64,000 nucleotides of DNA from Dioscorea cayenensis subsp. rotundata (taxonomy: Eukaryota > Streptophyta > Magnoliopsida > Dioscoreales > Dioscoreaceae), in NCBI RefSeq assembly GCF_009730915.1, contig NC_052475.1, positions 23,621,016 through 23,685,015 of the forward strand, read 5' to 3'. The translations under genes and the position numbers were made by a program. Numbering within the stretch: position 1 is the first letter of the stretch; every line of letters starts with the position of its first letter. Under the pieces are notes generated by a model. The model saw only the letters and a list, made by a program, of their open reading frames with translations, had not been told where the DNA came from and did not search any database. Positions 1 to 12,072 of this stretch are shown here, one piece after another.

Positions 1-55
1 GTTGAGCTGTATATGATTGCTTGACTCATTGATCAAAATGGTATTTTGCCTTCAG

Positions 56-633
56 GTCTCCTCCACGCATTCCAGAGGTTAGCATCTCTGAAGACATGGC
101 TGTGAAGATTGCGCGTTCTCTGAGGTATGAGATCAACATGGCCCTTGCTGTTCTAAGGGAGATTGCTTTGGGACGGGATCTCAAAAAGTTCCTTGGTGTA
201 AGTCATTTTGGGTTCATATGGTTGATATGATCCTTGCCATGAGTTTATGCGTGTTTGCTGTATTGAATGCATTCATGTTTTTCTCAGGCGATTGCTGGCC
301 TGTGGCTGGTTTCAGTCTTTGGCGGTTGCTGCAACTTCCTGACCTTGTTTTATATTGGTATATATCTATTCTTGCTTCCTAGTCTATTCATGCTCACTTA
401 TAATTGGATGTACAAAACTCTAAATGTTTCATGCTGCTTTATGTTCTGTTTGTTGCATGAATGCAGTGTTTGTTTTGATGCACACATTGCCTTTTCTCTA
501 TGAAAAATATGAGGACAAGGTTGATGCATTTGCTGAGAAGGCCATGATCGAGATTAAGAAACAATATGCTGTCTTTGATGCCAAGGTTCTAAGTAAAATC
601 CCAAGGGGCCCTTTGAAAGATAAGAAGCATTAG
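56..633 (+). CDS. Reticulon-like protein B, C-terminal part (3 exons, 5' end outside window)
   Basis: Three exons can be joined in frame: 56-197, 288-357 and 467-633, with clean AG/GT borders, giving the last 125 residues and a TAG stop. The first exon encodes [20 protein letters not shown], the short linker between the two hydrophobic hairpins of the reticulon homology domain. The next encodes a hydrophobic stretch ([20 protein letters not shown]), and the last continues with [20 protein letters not shown] and ends in a lysine-rich tail (KDKKH). Plant reticulons (RTNLB) sit in the endoplasmic reticulum membrane as wedge-shaped hairpins and bend or tubulate it. The family assignment comes from this conserved order, and the exact RTNLB number cannot be given. 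The N-terminus and first hairpin lie upstream of the window. Confidence 0.9.
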
Positions 634-3175
634 AAAGGGAGAAGGTATTCTGTGGTTGTGGGCTCTGATAATTTACTGCTGAATGTGCTTTTCATCGTGG
701 CTGGTTACTGGTTTACTGGTTGGAACTTGTCTCATCCTTTGATGTGATGCGTTTGTGTTTTTAGTTTGATGTGTTTGAAATCTAGCATACTTTTGTAGGA
801 TCTGTTCTCCTTTTTCTTTTTTTATTTTTGGGTTATGTGGAATTATGTTGCACATACTTATGTGTAGTGTGTGTGTTCTTGTGTATGGCTGATTACCTGG
901 GAATTTTACTTATAAATTGTATTAGTTTTATTATGCACAAGCTTTGTCTTATTTCTGAGTTGTCATGAGGTGTTTTACACTGCATGGTAAAGATGATAGA
1001 AATTGTAATCTTTTTTGTGATTTCGAGGTGGTCTTCAGCCACAAGAATACATGCTTACCTATTTTGGGGTATGAGAAAATTGGCCTCTCTTCTAGCCATG
1101 TGATACAAATATGCATTTAATTCATTTTGTGGTCTATGAGTTTATTCTATGCAAGAAGCAGTGAAATATCTTCGCTTTTATGTATAACTGTAGATATAAT
1201 GTATTTGATTTTTGATGCCTTGGGGTACGCTAGGCATACTATTGCTTTGAGAAATTAATAGTTGCACATTTCCTTGCTATAAAACATTTTATTTTTGGGC
1301 AATTGTGGTAGTTCTATGTACGAATTTATATTTTATAGGATGGTGAGATTTTTGGGCTGAGATGGTTACGATCACAAGAAAGCTGCCCTGATTAAGCAGA
1401 GTAGCCCATGCTAGGTGGAGAGGTTGGTAGGAAAATAGGGCAAGGGAAGAATTTGTGAAGGAAAGACTTCAATGTTACCTTTAACATGAATATTTGGTTA
1501 GAAGGGTTCTCATAGCTGACTTCTGATAGGTGGAACGTGCTGAACAAGCTGAGCAACAACATAGTATTCCCTGCCTTAAGGTTCATATGTCACTTTCATA
1601 TGCTGTTTTCATGCTTTTCTTTTGCATTTTATATTTATTGGGCCTTTATTTTTGCATATCTTATTCTCTTATTCAGATAGGGCAACAAATCTTTAATTAA
1701 ATTATGGTCTGGATCACTAATCAACTTTTGTTCTGCACAAACATGGGTATGTGCACATCATCCAGAACATAAGCTGTGGTAATTATTGGAGCCTGGAAAA
1801 TCTTAAATAGAGATTCCTTCTAGATAAATGCAGTTCTAATGCTTTGTGTGGGAGATGCAGAATTTGTTAAAGTCCTGTATCAAACAGTGATAATTATGTT
1901 GATGTTCTTCTTTAGCCAATCATGTTACTCATATCATTCACAAACATGCTTCTTTGTATCTTTAATGATGTCTTGTGTCTCAATAGTGTTACTCAACTTT
2001 ATTTGTCTATTCATAGCTGTCATATATCAAAGATTTATTGGACATTGAACTTTCCTTTGTAGATGATCTTAAAGTCAGACCATTTGCAATTAAAGATTAA
2101 AAGATGTGTTTCTTATGCCTGGTAAAACTGGGGACAAAGCAAAATTCCAGGCTTGTGATAGCGTTGTTGGTTAAATACATGCAGAGTACTGGTTCATGCT
2201 AGGCGGAATATGAATAGGAAATCATGCTTATGGTTAGGGAGGTTCTTTCTTTAACGCATACAGAAGGTTTGGTCTTGCTTTTATGATGAGTTTATGAGAC
2301 GTTTTTTGTGTGGTAATCTTTTCATATTTTTTAAAGATCATTCAATCTTTCACAATTTGTGTGAATTTCGTAAGAGACGGTTGTAGATTCAGATTATGTA
2401 TATATATACTTTCAAAAACTGGACAGGTGAAAGATTAGTGAAAGATTATCTTTCCTGGTGACTGATGTGGCATGGCCGCGTCAATGTTAACTTTACATTT
2501 TCCTTTGGTCGAGTGTCCTTAATTTAGTGTACTAAGATGCTTTTAATAGTTTATGTTAATTGTTTCTGATTCCAAACTGTGTACACACCACGTCCCAAGA
2601 CAAGCCTGAATAAATTCTGTTTTCACGGCACTGGTACGTCAATGTGAATACTGACGACTGAGAGAAAATTGGTCACTGTTGACATTTTTTCAAAGTCTTT
2701 ATTTCTCTCTGGAAAGCAAAATCCTAATAAATGACTTCTGGGTCTTGGCCGAAAGTCCTCTCGAGTCTGAAAAGTAGCGTTATAAACAAGAACCAGAATT
2801 ACTTCACCCCAACCCACCTACCCACGCCCTTTAAATAGGGCCACGTAATTCTTGTTTTTCCATTGTACTATATTTACAATTTTTTTTCTTTCAAATAATT
2901 GTATGGAATAAATCATACAAACAAACAAAAAAAAAAAACATTCAGTTAAACTAGCTTCTTTCGAATAGAAACCGTTTTAATACTTAAGACATTAGAATTT
3001 AGCAGAATAAAATTTGAGTTACAGCTTGAAGACAATGGCAAAACAAAAGGTAACTAGCTGCTATCCTTTATTCTCTTAAACAAATCTTGTGCAGTTAGAT
3101 TACAAAACTCACACACATATTATTCACTGTAAATGTAATAATTTAGATTGATGAGTGCCGCCTTCATCACACAAG
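634..3175. other. Reticulon 3' UTR and intergenic DNA, no gene seen
   Basis: AT-rich sequence after the reticulon stop. The first few hundred bases are probably 3' UTR. No open frame with recognisable similarity, RNA gene or repeat pair was found. It does not contain the missing central exons of the AAA ATPase relic that lies on the far side of the Gypsy insertion. A motif resembling a TATA box (ctttaaatag) lies near 2829 but no transcript could be linked to it. Confidence 0.6.
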
Positions 3176-3180
3176 ATCTT
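3176..3180. repeat. Target-site duplication (ATCTT), left copy
   Basis: The five bases ATCTT directly before the left LTR are repeated directly after the right LTR at 11720-11724. This is the expected 5-bp duplication of an LTR-retrotransposon insertion and shows that the two LTRs belong to one event. Confidence 0.93.
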
Positions 3181-5024
3181 TGTGGACCCCATCTTTTTAA
3201 TTAATTTTAAATTACTTTTAGTTAAATCTATCTACTTATTTATATTTTAAAAGGAGACCTTTATCTTATCCCAGCCTCTCGGATCTGATTTATCGTTCCG
3301 TAACACCCGAGCGAGGATCCTCACACGATATTTGTTTTGGTTTAAAAATTAGAGGAGAGTAGAAAACCGGAGGAAATCTATCTCTTCTTGTGTCGTGTGG
3401 TGACCTTGGCGGCAGGCTCTTGATATTTTGTTCCTCATTGAATTTTGTGACGAAAGATCCAAGGTAGGTGCTTGAATTTTATTGTGGTTGTGAGATCTTA
3501 CTTATTCTCATCCTTAGTTTTCACCCGTAAGGAATTTGATATGTGTTCACCAACGTTTGTGTTTATTCATTCATTTATGCACATGATTTATGTTTGTTAG
3601 GGCATCCTTCGAGTGCTTGATTTTGGATAATCTGATTTGGAGTCTTGGAGTTGTGAAACATTTAGGTAAGTATCCACATATAAATTATAATACGTATATA
3701 GACCTTTTGAAACTAGATAAATTTGTGAAAATCAATATTTAATTTATTTATTTTGTGATAATTAGGTTTCTATTTACTATTCAAATGTTGTTTATATAAT
3801 TAATATTATTTTTAGAATTATTTTAATTTATTTAATATTTCAAATTGATGATCTTCTTTAGAATCTGAAGTGTTTACATGTGCAGTGGAATCTTGATTTT
3901 ATTTAAATTTTGAATTTCAAGATAATTCATTTAAATTCGAATCTTTTTCTAAAATTTCATATCTTCCAAAATTTTATATACTCGTGTTGAATTATAATTA
4001 TTTAAAAATTTCTTAATTTTTGGAAATTTGTTTAAATTGTGAATAATTCTTGGGTTTAAAGTCCAGATTATGTATTATTTATTTATTTTGAATTTCAGGT
4101 ATTTATTTAATTTTTGATTAAAGAGTATTATTATTTTTATTATCTGTCTCATGTTTGTATTCCATTAACTGGTGTATTTTGATATGACAAAAAAATGGGA
4201 TCATGTTATCGTAAATTTTTTTATACTTTTGCTTGTTTTTGAATTTTTGTTAGTTCATCGCTTTTTGTGAACAAGGTACTTTTGATATAGAAATTAGTCC
4301 CCAACTAACTTTGCAGACAACCTTTGTCATTTGGGGGTTAAACAGTCAGTGTCGACACGTATTTTTGTTCTAGAAACTATAGTTTCCCACGCTTGCCGTC
4401 GGTGCAGAATATCGGCCTTTGTTAATTTTTGGCTCGGGTCACTGAGGGTAAAAAAATATGACTTTTTGTTTTTGTCTCGGGTCACCGAGGGTAAATATAT
4501 GAATTTTGTGATTTGTTTTGGGCAATAGTTGTTTGGGGACCTATATGCTTAATTTTTGACATCTATGTTATGTGAATTAAACTTATGGTTGGTTTTTGCA
4601 AATCATTAAATTATGATTTTTGATAAGTGATCCCTATATTTTTAGTGGGTGCTTACTTTCGGGTCATCGAGCTCATAAATTTTGTTGTTATCTTTTCGGA
4701 TCGGGGAGTAGAGGTCAGTGACGGATAGCTTAGTAGGGATCGTTGGACCACCGTCAATCTTCTTAGCATGTAGTAAGTCCCGTTTGTTGTGGGCATAGTT
4801 TTTATGTGATTAAATTTGTAGTATCTGCAAGACACTTAGTTATTTCTTTTAGTGTTGAACTCCATTCTTGTTTCTAGCCTTTGCTCTCTGTTAGACTTTT
4901 TTTTTTGTGATTCATTGAGAACAGGTTTTGAGGCCTTACATGCCCTCTTGGGCCTCGACTTGGTTGGTGTGTGGCCGTTTGTCGGTCATGATGAGCACCG
5001 GGGAGCCGGGGTTCGGGCGTGACA
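3181..5024 (+). repeat. 5' LTR of the Gypsy element
   Basis: The LTR is 1,844 bp, begins TGTGGACCCC and ends GCGTGACA. It matches 9868-11719 along its whole length. The outer parts are nearly identical, but the central 900 bp contains many one-base indels relative to the other copy (see findings). Confidence 0.95.
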
Positions 5025-5031
5025 AATTTAG

Positions 5032-5044
5032 TGTTATCGAGAGT
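5032..5044 (+). other. Degenerate primer-binding site (initiator tRNA-Met type)
   Basis: Seven bases after the LTR lies TGTTATCGAGAGT, which resembles the usual plant PBS complementary to the 3' end of initiator tRNA-Met (TGGTATCAGAGC) with one substitution and an indel. Position and similarity support the call; the mismatch suggests decay or a base-calling error. Confidence 0.6.
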
Positions 5045-5187
5045 TCTCGATTAATCTTGATCCTAGTATTCTGATAGACCTTTCCGATTTTAGACTGCTA
5101 GGATGACTTATGTGTTTGCTTTACATTCTCAAGAGCTAGTTAAACTTTTAGAGTTTTGCCTAATTTTGATTGGGTTTGCCTCGCAGA

Positions 5188-8100
5188 ATGGCACCCCGTC
5201 AGAGTCGCCCAGATGGGAGTGTTGGAGAGTTGTTTGGGCGGGCATCGACCTGCGGATGCCCCACCCGAGGAGGCGGGAAGGGTGGATAGAGATGAAGCTA
5301 TGATGGAGTTGGTTCGAGAGGTGGTAGGGATGAGTGCGTGACCGAGAGGCGATAAGCAAGCACCACCCCCCACTGGCGCCGCCTCCTCTTGCTCCGCCTA
5401 CTTCCCTGGGAGCTTAAGGAGAAGACTATTATGGAATTCAAAAGATGCGGGTCCGTTACTGGTTTGAGGGCACTACCAATCCTGATGATGTGGAGGTTTG
5501 GGTAGAAGAAATGGAGAAAGCTTTTGCGTGTGATGAAGTGTAATGAAGAAGAAAAGCTTAGGTTCGCAGTGTACATGCTCAAGGGACCGGCAAACCACTG
5601 GTACAGAGGAGAACTTCGCATTCGTCAGGGAAAGGAGTTTGAATCTTGGGAGCAGCTGAGGAAAGCCCATTTTTGTAAATACTTCACCAGAGACAAGATG
5701 GTGCAGTTTGAGAGAAAATTCATTAACTTGACGCGAGGGAGTATGTCGCTGATGAGTATGAGATGGAATTCGACAGGCTTTCTAGGTATGCTCCGAAGTT
5801 GGTTGATGATGATCAAAGCAGGGCCCGACGCTTTGAGGGAGGCTTGCAGGCACATATTCGGAGGGGTTTAGCCGCTTTACCGACCCGACTATCTGCAGAG
5901 GTGGTAGGGCGCTAAGTCATTGGACACTCGTTTGGGGTGACACCAGGGATCAAAGTAGAAGATTTCAGAAGAAGAGAGATAGAAGTTTTGATAACAAGGG
6001 AGACCGTAATACTGGGAATGGAGGAAGATCCAAGTCCGATGTGGTTGCGAATAAGTCTCAAACAGTGGGTGAGCCGCCAGCTCAGAGATCTCGAGGATTG
6101 CCACCTGCTTCTTCTCGTTCTGGCCAGAAGAAATGCTCTACTTGTGGTGGTGTGCATGACTCTAAGGATTGCAGGCGGGTTACAAGGGCATGTTACAAGT
6201 GTGGCAGTCTGGAGCACCATATTGCTGAGTGTCCACAGATGCAGTTTTCTGGAGCACAAAGATCCTCTACAGTTCAAAATTCTAGGCATGAACCAACACC
6301 TAAACCTCAGGGTTCTGTGGGTCAGTGAGCAACCCTCATCCTCCACTCAGCATAAAGTTGAAAGGCCGAAGACACAAGGACGAGTTTATGCATTGACTCA
6401 AGAGGATGCTCATGCCTCAAATGCAGTAGTGTCAGGTATACTATCAGTTTATTCCACATATGCCTGTGTCTTATTTGATTCTGGAGCTACACATTCGTTT
6501 ATCTCGTTTACTTTTATTCGGAAGCATGTTTTGCCTGTTACTACTTTTGAGTATGATTTGTGTGTTGCCACCCCATTGGGAGTTGATATTGTTCTTAGTA
6601 GAGTATGTGAGAACTGTCCCATTATTGTTGCCGGTCATGAGTTGCTAGCTTGTCTTCATGTTATGGGTATGACTGACTATGATGTCATTTTGGGAATGGA
6701 TTTTCTGTCTAGATTTCATGCTGTAGTTGATTGTTATACAAAAAGGGTATTATTTAAAATCCCTGGTGAAGCTGAGTTCACCTTTCAGGGAAATGAGTCT
6801 GTATCACCGCCTTGTGTGATTTCCGCTTTACAAGCTTGGAAATTACTCTTGGGTGGGTGCTCGGGGTTTCTTGCAACATTGGTGGAAGTTGAATCAGAAG
6901 GGCCAGTGTTAAAGGATATTCAGGTGGTCAATGAATTTTCTGATGTTTTCCCTAAAGATCTTCCTGGTTTGCCACCAGATAGAGAAGTTGAATTTACTAT
7001 TGATTTGATTCTGGGAGCGAGCCACATATCTAAGGCTCCTTACAGGATGGCACCTGCAGAACTTAAGGAGTTAAAGAAGCAACTTGAGGAACTGCTTGAG
7101 AAGGGATTTATTCGCCCAAGTGTTTCTCCGTGGGGCGCTCCAGTTTTGTTCGTGAAGAAGAAGGATGGCAGTATGCGATTATGCATTGACTACCGAGAGT
7201 TGAACAAGGTAACAGTAAAGAATCGATATCCATTGCCTCGGATCGATGACCTTTTGATCAATGCGTGGTTCTCGGTGTTTTTCAAAAATTGATCTCGAGT
7301 CAAGATATCACCAAATGAAGATCAAAGCGGGGATGTGTCGAAAGTCCGCATTTGGACTCATTATGGGTATTATGAGTTTCTTGTAATGCCTTTTTGGGTC
7401 GACGAACGCCGGTACATGCTTTTTATGGATCCGATGAATAGAACATTTAAACCTTTCTTGGATAGGTTCGTAGTGGTTTTTATTGATGATATTTTGGTAT
7501 ATTCGAAGAGTCGGGAAGAGCATGAAGAGCACTTGAGGATTGTGCTAGGCATCTTGAGAGAGAAGAAACTGTTTGAGAAATTCTCTAAGTGTTAGTTCTG
7601 GTTGGACAGGGTAGCTTTCCTTGGTCATGTGATAACTAAGGATGGGATTTCTGTTGATCCCAAGAAGATAGAAGCTTTTGTTGAGTGGAAGAGACCTACT
7701 AATGTGGCAGAGATTCGCAGTTTCCTGGGGCTAGCCGGTTATTATAGACGATTTGTGGAAGGGTTTTCAGTGTTGGCGGCACCATTGACCAAACTCACTA
7801 GGAAAGGAGCAAGTTTTCAGTGGTCAGATAAGTGTGAACAAAGTTTCCAAGAGTTGAAACACCGGTTGGTGTCTGCACCTATTCTCACACTTCCATCTCC
7901 TGGTAAAAGGTTTACCATTTATAGCGATGCTTGTAAAACTGGTCTTGGGTGTGTTTTGATGCAGAATGGTCATGTGGTGGCTTATGCTTCTAGACAGTTG
8001 AAACCATTCTAGGTGAACTATCCTACTCATGATCTGGAGTTAGCTGCAGTGATTTTTGCCCTGAAGATATGGAGGCATTACCTGTATGGGGAGACTTGTG

Positions 8101-9843
8101 AGGTGTTTACTGGATCACAAGAGCCTTAAATACATTTTTCACCGTAAGGAGTCGAATATGAGAGCAGGAGGAGATGGTTGGAGTTATTGAAAGACTATGA
8201 TTTGACCATCGGCTATCATCCCGGAAAGGCAAATGTGGTAGGCGATGCCCTTAGTAGGAAATCTTTCGATGAGTGTTGCTACATTAATCACCTCCCGAAG
8301 CCTATCTTGGAGGATTTGAGACGAATGGACCTACAAGTGGTGTTAAAGGACACCCGGCGTGTATTTGGCAGGTTTAGTGGTGAGACCTACTCTATCTGAG
8401 AGGATTAAAGCAGCACAAGAAGTGGATGGTTATCTGCAGAAGATTCGGCAAGAAGTGGAAAGGGGCACCCAAGTTCAGTTTAGAATTCATGAAGATGGCT
8501 CAGTAAGATTCGGTGATCGGATTTGTGTTCCAAATAATTCAGAATTGAAAAAGGAAATCATGGAGGAAGCTCATTATACCAGCTACTCAGTGCATCCTGG
8601 AAGCACCAAAATGTACAAGGATTTGAAGGATATCTTTTGGTGGAACAACATGAAGAGAGATGTCGCACAGTTCGTGGCACAGTGCTTGACCTGTCAGCAG
8701 GTCAAGGTGTAGCATTAGAGGCCAGCGGGACTTCTGCACCCTCTTCCCATTCCTGAGTGGAAGTGGGAGAACATTGCTATGGATTTTGTGTCTGGGTTTC
8801 CTCGAACCAGTAAAGGCTTCGACAGTGTGTGGGTGGTGGTGGACAGGCTGACCAAGTCTGCTCACTTCTTGGCTGTCAGGACTGGCATGACTTTAGAGAA
8901 GTTAGCTGAGTTGTACATTGATCAGGTGGTGAGACTTCATGGTGTTCCTGTTACTATTGTGTCTGATCGGGATACGCGGTTCGTGGCACACTTCTGGAGG
9001 AGTCTACATAAGGCCTTAGGAACCAAATTGACGTTCAGCACAGCTTTTCATCCGCAAACTGATGGGCAGTCTGAGAGAACAATTCAGATTCTGGAGGATA
9101 TGCTTCGGGCTTGTATGCTTGATTTTGGGCCTTCTTGGGATCGACATTTGCCATTGATAGAGTTTTCTTATAATAACAGTTATTAGTCAAGTATTCAAAT
9201 GACTCCTTATGAGGCACTGTATGGCAGGAGATGTAGGTCACCAATTTGTTGGGATGATGTAGGAGAACGTAAATTGTTAGGGTCAGAGATTGTGCAGTTG
9301 ACAGTGGAGAAAGTTCGTCTTATCAGAGATCGTCTGCGAATAGCTCAGAGCAGGCAGAAAAGTTATGCAGATAATAGGAGAAGAAGCTTGGAGTTCCAGG
9401 TGGGTGATCATGTGTTCCTAAGAGTAGCTCCCACTAAAGGAGTTATTCGTTTTGGTGTGAGAGGGAAGCTCAGCCCTCGGTTTATTGGTCCGTTTGAGAT
9501 CTTAGAACGCATTGGTGAGGTGGCATATCGACTTGCATTACCACCTTCATTGTCTCGGGTACATGATGTGTTCCATGTTTCTATGCTGAAGAAGTTCATT
9601 CCGAATCCTGACCATGTGATACAGTTTTATGACTTTGAGCTTAGCAATGATTTGACGTATGAGGAGCGACGTATAAAGATTGTGGATTTTAAGGAGCAAA
9701 CATTGAGAAGGCGGGTCATTTCTTATGTCAAGGTTCAATGGAGCAATCATTCAGAGCGTGAAGCAACTTGGGAGTTAGAGTCTGAGATAAAAGAGAGATA
9801 TCCGTATCTTTATGATACTTCAGGTAAGAGTTTAGAGGACTAA
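5188..9843 (+). pseudogene. Gypsy gag-pol polyprotein remnant (gag, PR, RT, RNase H, INT, chromodomain)
   Basis: The domains can be read in order in shifting frames. The retrotransposon gag capsid region lies at about 5450-5870. A CCHC zinc knuckle ([14 protein letters not shown]) is at 6191-6232. The aspartic protease motif [10 protein letters not shown] is near 6470-6500. The first half of RT is at about 6950-7290 and the RT catalytic FIDD motif near 7480. RNase H starts near 7910 (TIYSDA). An HHCC integrase finger and DDE core lie at about 8560-9190, and a chromodomain-like end at about 9640-9800. The breaks are an RT frameshift near 7290, a TAG near 7592, a stop near 8010, an extra G near 8113, two stops near 8710 and one near 9183. 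They are scattered, as expected for neutral decay. Confidence 0.93.
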
Positions 9844-9851
9844 ACTCCTTT

Positions 9852-9867
9852 AAAGGAGGGAGGAGTT
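9852..9867 (+). other. Polypurine tract of the Gypsy element
   Basis: A purine-rich run (AAAGGAGGGAGGAG) immediately precedes the right LTR. This is the place and composition expected for the primer of plus-strand DNA synthesis. Confidence 0.85.
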
Positions 9868-11719
9868 TGTGGACCCCAACCTCTTAATTAATTTTAAATT
9901 ATTTTTAGTTAAATCTATCTACTTATTTATATTTTAAAAGGAGACCCTTATCTTATCCCAGCCTCCCAGATCTGATTTATCGTTCCGTAACACCCGAGCG
10001 AGGATCCTCACACGATATTTGTTTTGGTTTAAAAATTAGAGGAGAGTAGAAAACCGGAGGAAACCCTATCTCTTCTTGTGTCGTGTGGTGACCTTGGCGG
10101 CAGGCTCTTGATATTTTGTTTCTCGTTGAATTTTGTGACGAAAGATCCAAGGTAGGTGCTTGAATTTTATTGTGGTTGTGAGATCTTACTTATTCTCATC
10201 CTTAGTTTTCACCCGTAAGGAATTTGATATGTGTTCACCAACGTTTGTGTTTATTCATTCATTTATGCACATGATTTATGTTTGTTAGGGCATCCTTCGA
10301 GTGCTTGATTTTGGATAATCTGATTTGGAGTCTTGGAGTTGTGAAACATTTAGGTAAGTATCCACATATAAATTATAATACGTATATAGACCTTTTGAAA
10401 CTAGATAAATTTGTGAAAAATCAATATTTAATTTATTTATTTTTGTGATAATTAGGGTTTCTATTTACTATTCAAATGTTGTTTATATAATTAATATTAT
10501 TTTTTTGAAATTATTTTTAATTTATTTAATATTTCAAATTGATGATCTTCTTTTGAATCGAAGTGTTTACATGTGCGAGTGGAATCTTGATTTTTATTTA
10601 AATTTTTGAATTTCAAGATAATTCATTTAAATTCTGAATTTTTCTTTTTTTCTAAAAATTTCATATCTTCCGAAATTTTACATACTCGTGATTGAATTAT
10701 AATTATTTAAAATTTCTTAATTTTGGAAATTTGTTTAAATTGTGAATAATTCTTGGGTTTAAAGTCCAGATTATGTATTATTTATTTATTTTGAATTTCA
10801 GGTATTTATTTAATTTTTGATTAAAGAGTATTATTATTTTTATTATCTGTTCATGTTTGTATTCCATTAACTGGTGTATTTTGATATGACAAAAAAATGG
10901 GATCATGTTACTGTAAATTTTTATACTTTGCTTGTTTTGAATTTTGTTAGTTCATCGTTTTGTGAACAAGGTACTTTGATATAGAAATTAGTCCCCAACT
11001 AACTTTGCAACAACCCTGTCACTGGGGGTTAAACACTGACCGTGTCGACACGTATTTTGTTCTAGAAACTATAGTTTCCCACTGCTTGCCGTCGGTCGAG
11101 AATATCGGCCTTTGTTAATTTTTGGCTCGGGTCATCGAGGGTAAAAAAATATGACTTTTGTTTTATCTCGGGTCACGAGGGTAAATATATGAATTTTTGT
11201 GATTTGTTTTGGGCAATAGTTGTTTGGGGACCTATATGCTTAATTTTTTTGACATCTATGTTATGTGAATTAAACTTATGGTTGGTTTTTGCAAATCATT
11301 AAATTATGATTTTTGATAAGTGATCCCTATATTTTTAGTGGATGCTTACTTTGAATCTGTCAGCTCATAAATTTTGTTGTTATTTTTCTTTCGGATCGGG
11401 GAGTAGAGGTCGGTGACGGATAAGCTTTAGTAGGGATCGTTGGGACCACCGTCAATCTTCTTAGCATGTAGTAAGTCCCGTTTGTTGTGGGCATAGTTTT
11501 TTTATGTGATTAAATTTGTAGCAATCGTGCAGAGACAACTTAGTTATTTCTTTTTAGTGTTGAACTCCATTCTTGTTTCTAGCCTTTCCTCTGTTAGACT
11601 TTTTGTGATTAATTGAGAACAGGTTTTGAGGCCTTACATGCCTACTGGGCCTCAGCTTGGTTGGTGTGTGGCCGTTTGTCAGTGCACTGAGCCTGGGGAG
11701 CCAGGTTCGGGGCGTGACA
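9868..11719 (+). repeat. 3' LTR of the Gypsy element
   Basis: The LTR is 1,852 bp, starts TGTGGACCCC and ends GGCGTGACA. It is followed by the ATCTT target duplication at 11720-11724. It is the partner of 3181-5024. Confidence 0.95.
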
Positions 11720-11920
11720 ATCTTTCTGTTTATCATACAATTATACGGGTTAAAGGAAGTATGATAGTCACTGTTGTTTTCTTGAGCCCCCTCCGCGCTG
11801 TATGATTCATTCCACTGCTTCAGCTCCTTCATTATTGACCCTTCTGCAGCAAAACTGGCAGCAATCTATTGATTATTGCAGTTTGGATGGAATAAAACTA
11901 AACACAACATCATATTAAAA

Positions 11921-12072
11921 TGGATTGTCCTGTGGATGTCCCTTGACTGAATATAAATACAAATTGTGTCAATCTTCAAAAAGAACTAGAGTTCTTCGGA
12001 TGTCCTTAACTGGATTGTCCTGTGTGCCTGATTATAAATACAAATTGGGTCAATCTTCAAAGAACTAGAGTT
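11921..12072. repeat. Imperfect 90-bp tandem duplication inside the AAA relic
   Basis: The sequence starting TGGATTGTCCTGTG at 11921 recurs at 12011, with shared blocks (ATAAATACAAATTG, GTCAATCTTCAAA, AACTAGAGTTC). The second copy is shorter by several deletions. It lies in the short gap where the ATPase-core exons should be. Confidence 0.8.

Larger units (their letters stand above)
3181..11719 (+). mobile_element. Full-length Ty3/Gypsy retrotransposon, Tekay/Del-like chromovirus, decayed
   Basis: The element is 8.5 kb long. It has two LTRs of about 1.85 kb that start TG and end CA, a 5-bp target duplication, a degenerate primer-binding site, a polypurine tract, and a gag-protease-RT-RNase H-integrase-chromodomain order. 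The order PR-RT-RH-INT is that of Ty3/Gypsy. The chromodomain-like C-terminus and the RT sequence ([12 protein letters not shown]) fit the Tekay/Del clade of chromoviruses. The reading frame is broken many times, so this copy cannot encode its own proteins. It inserted in the 3' flank of the AAA ATPase gene relic. Confidence 0.95.

Noticed and set aside
5129-5373. Minus-strand frames over the Gypsy gag start
   Set aside because: Shadow frames of the gag region with no similarity of their own.
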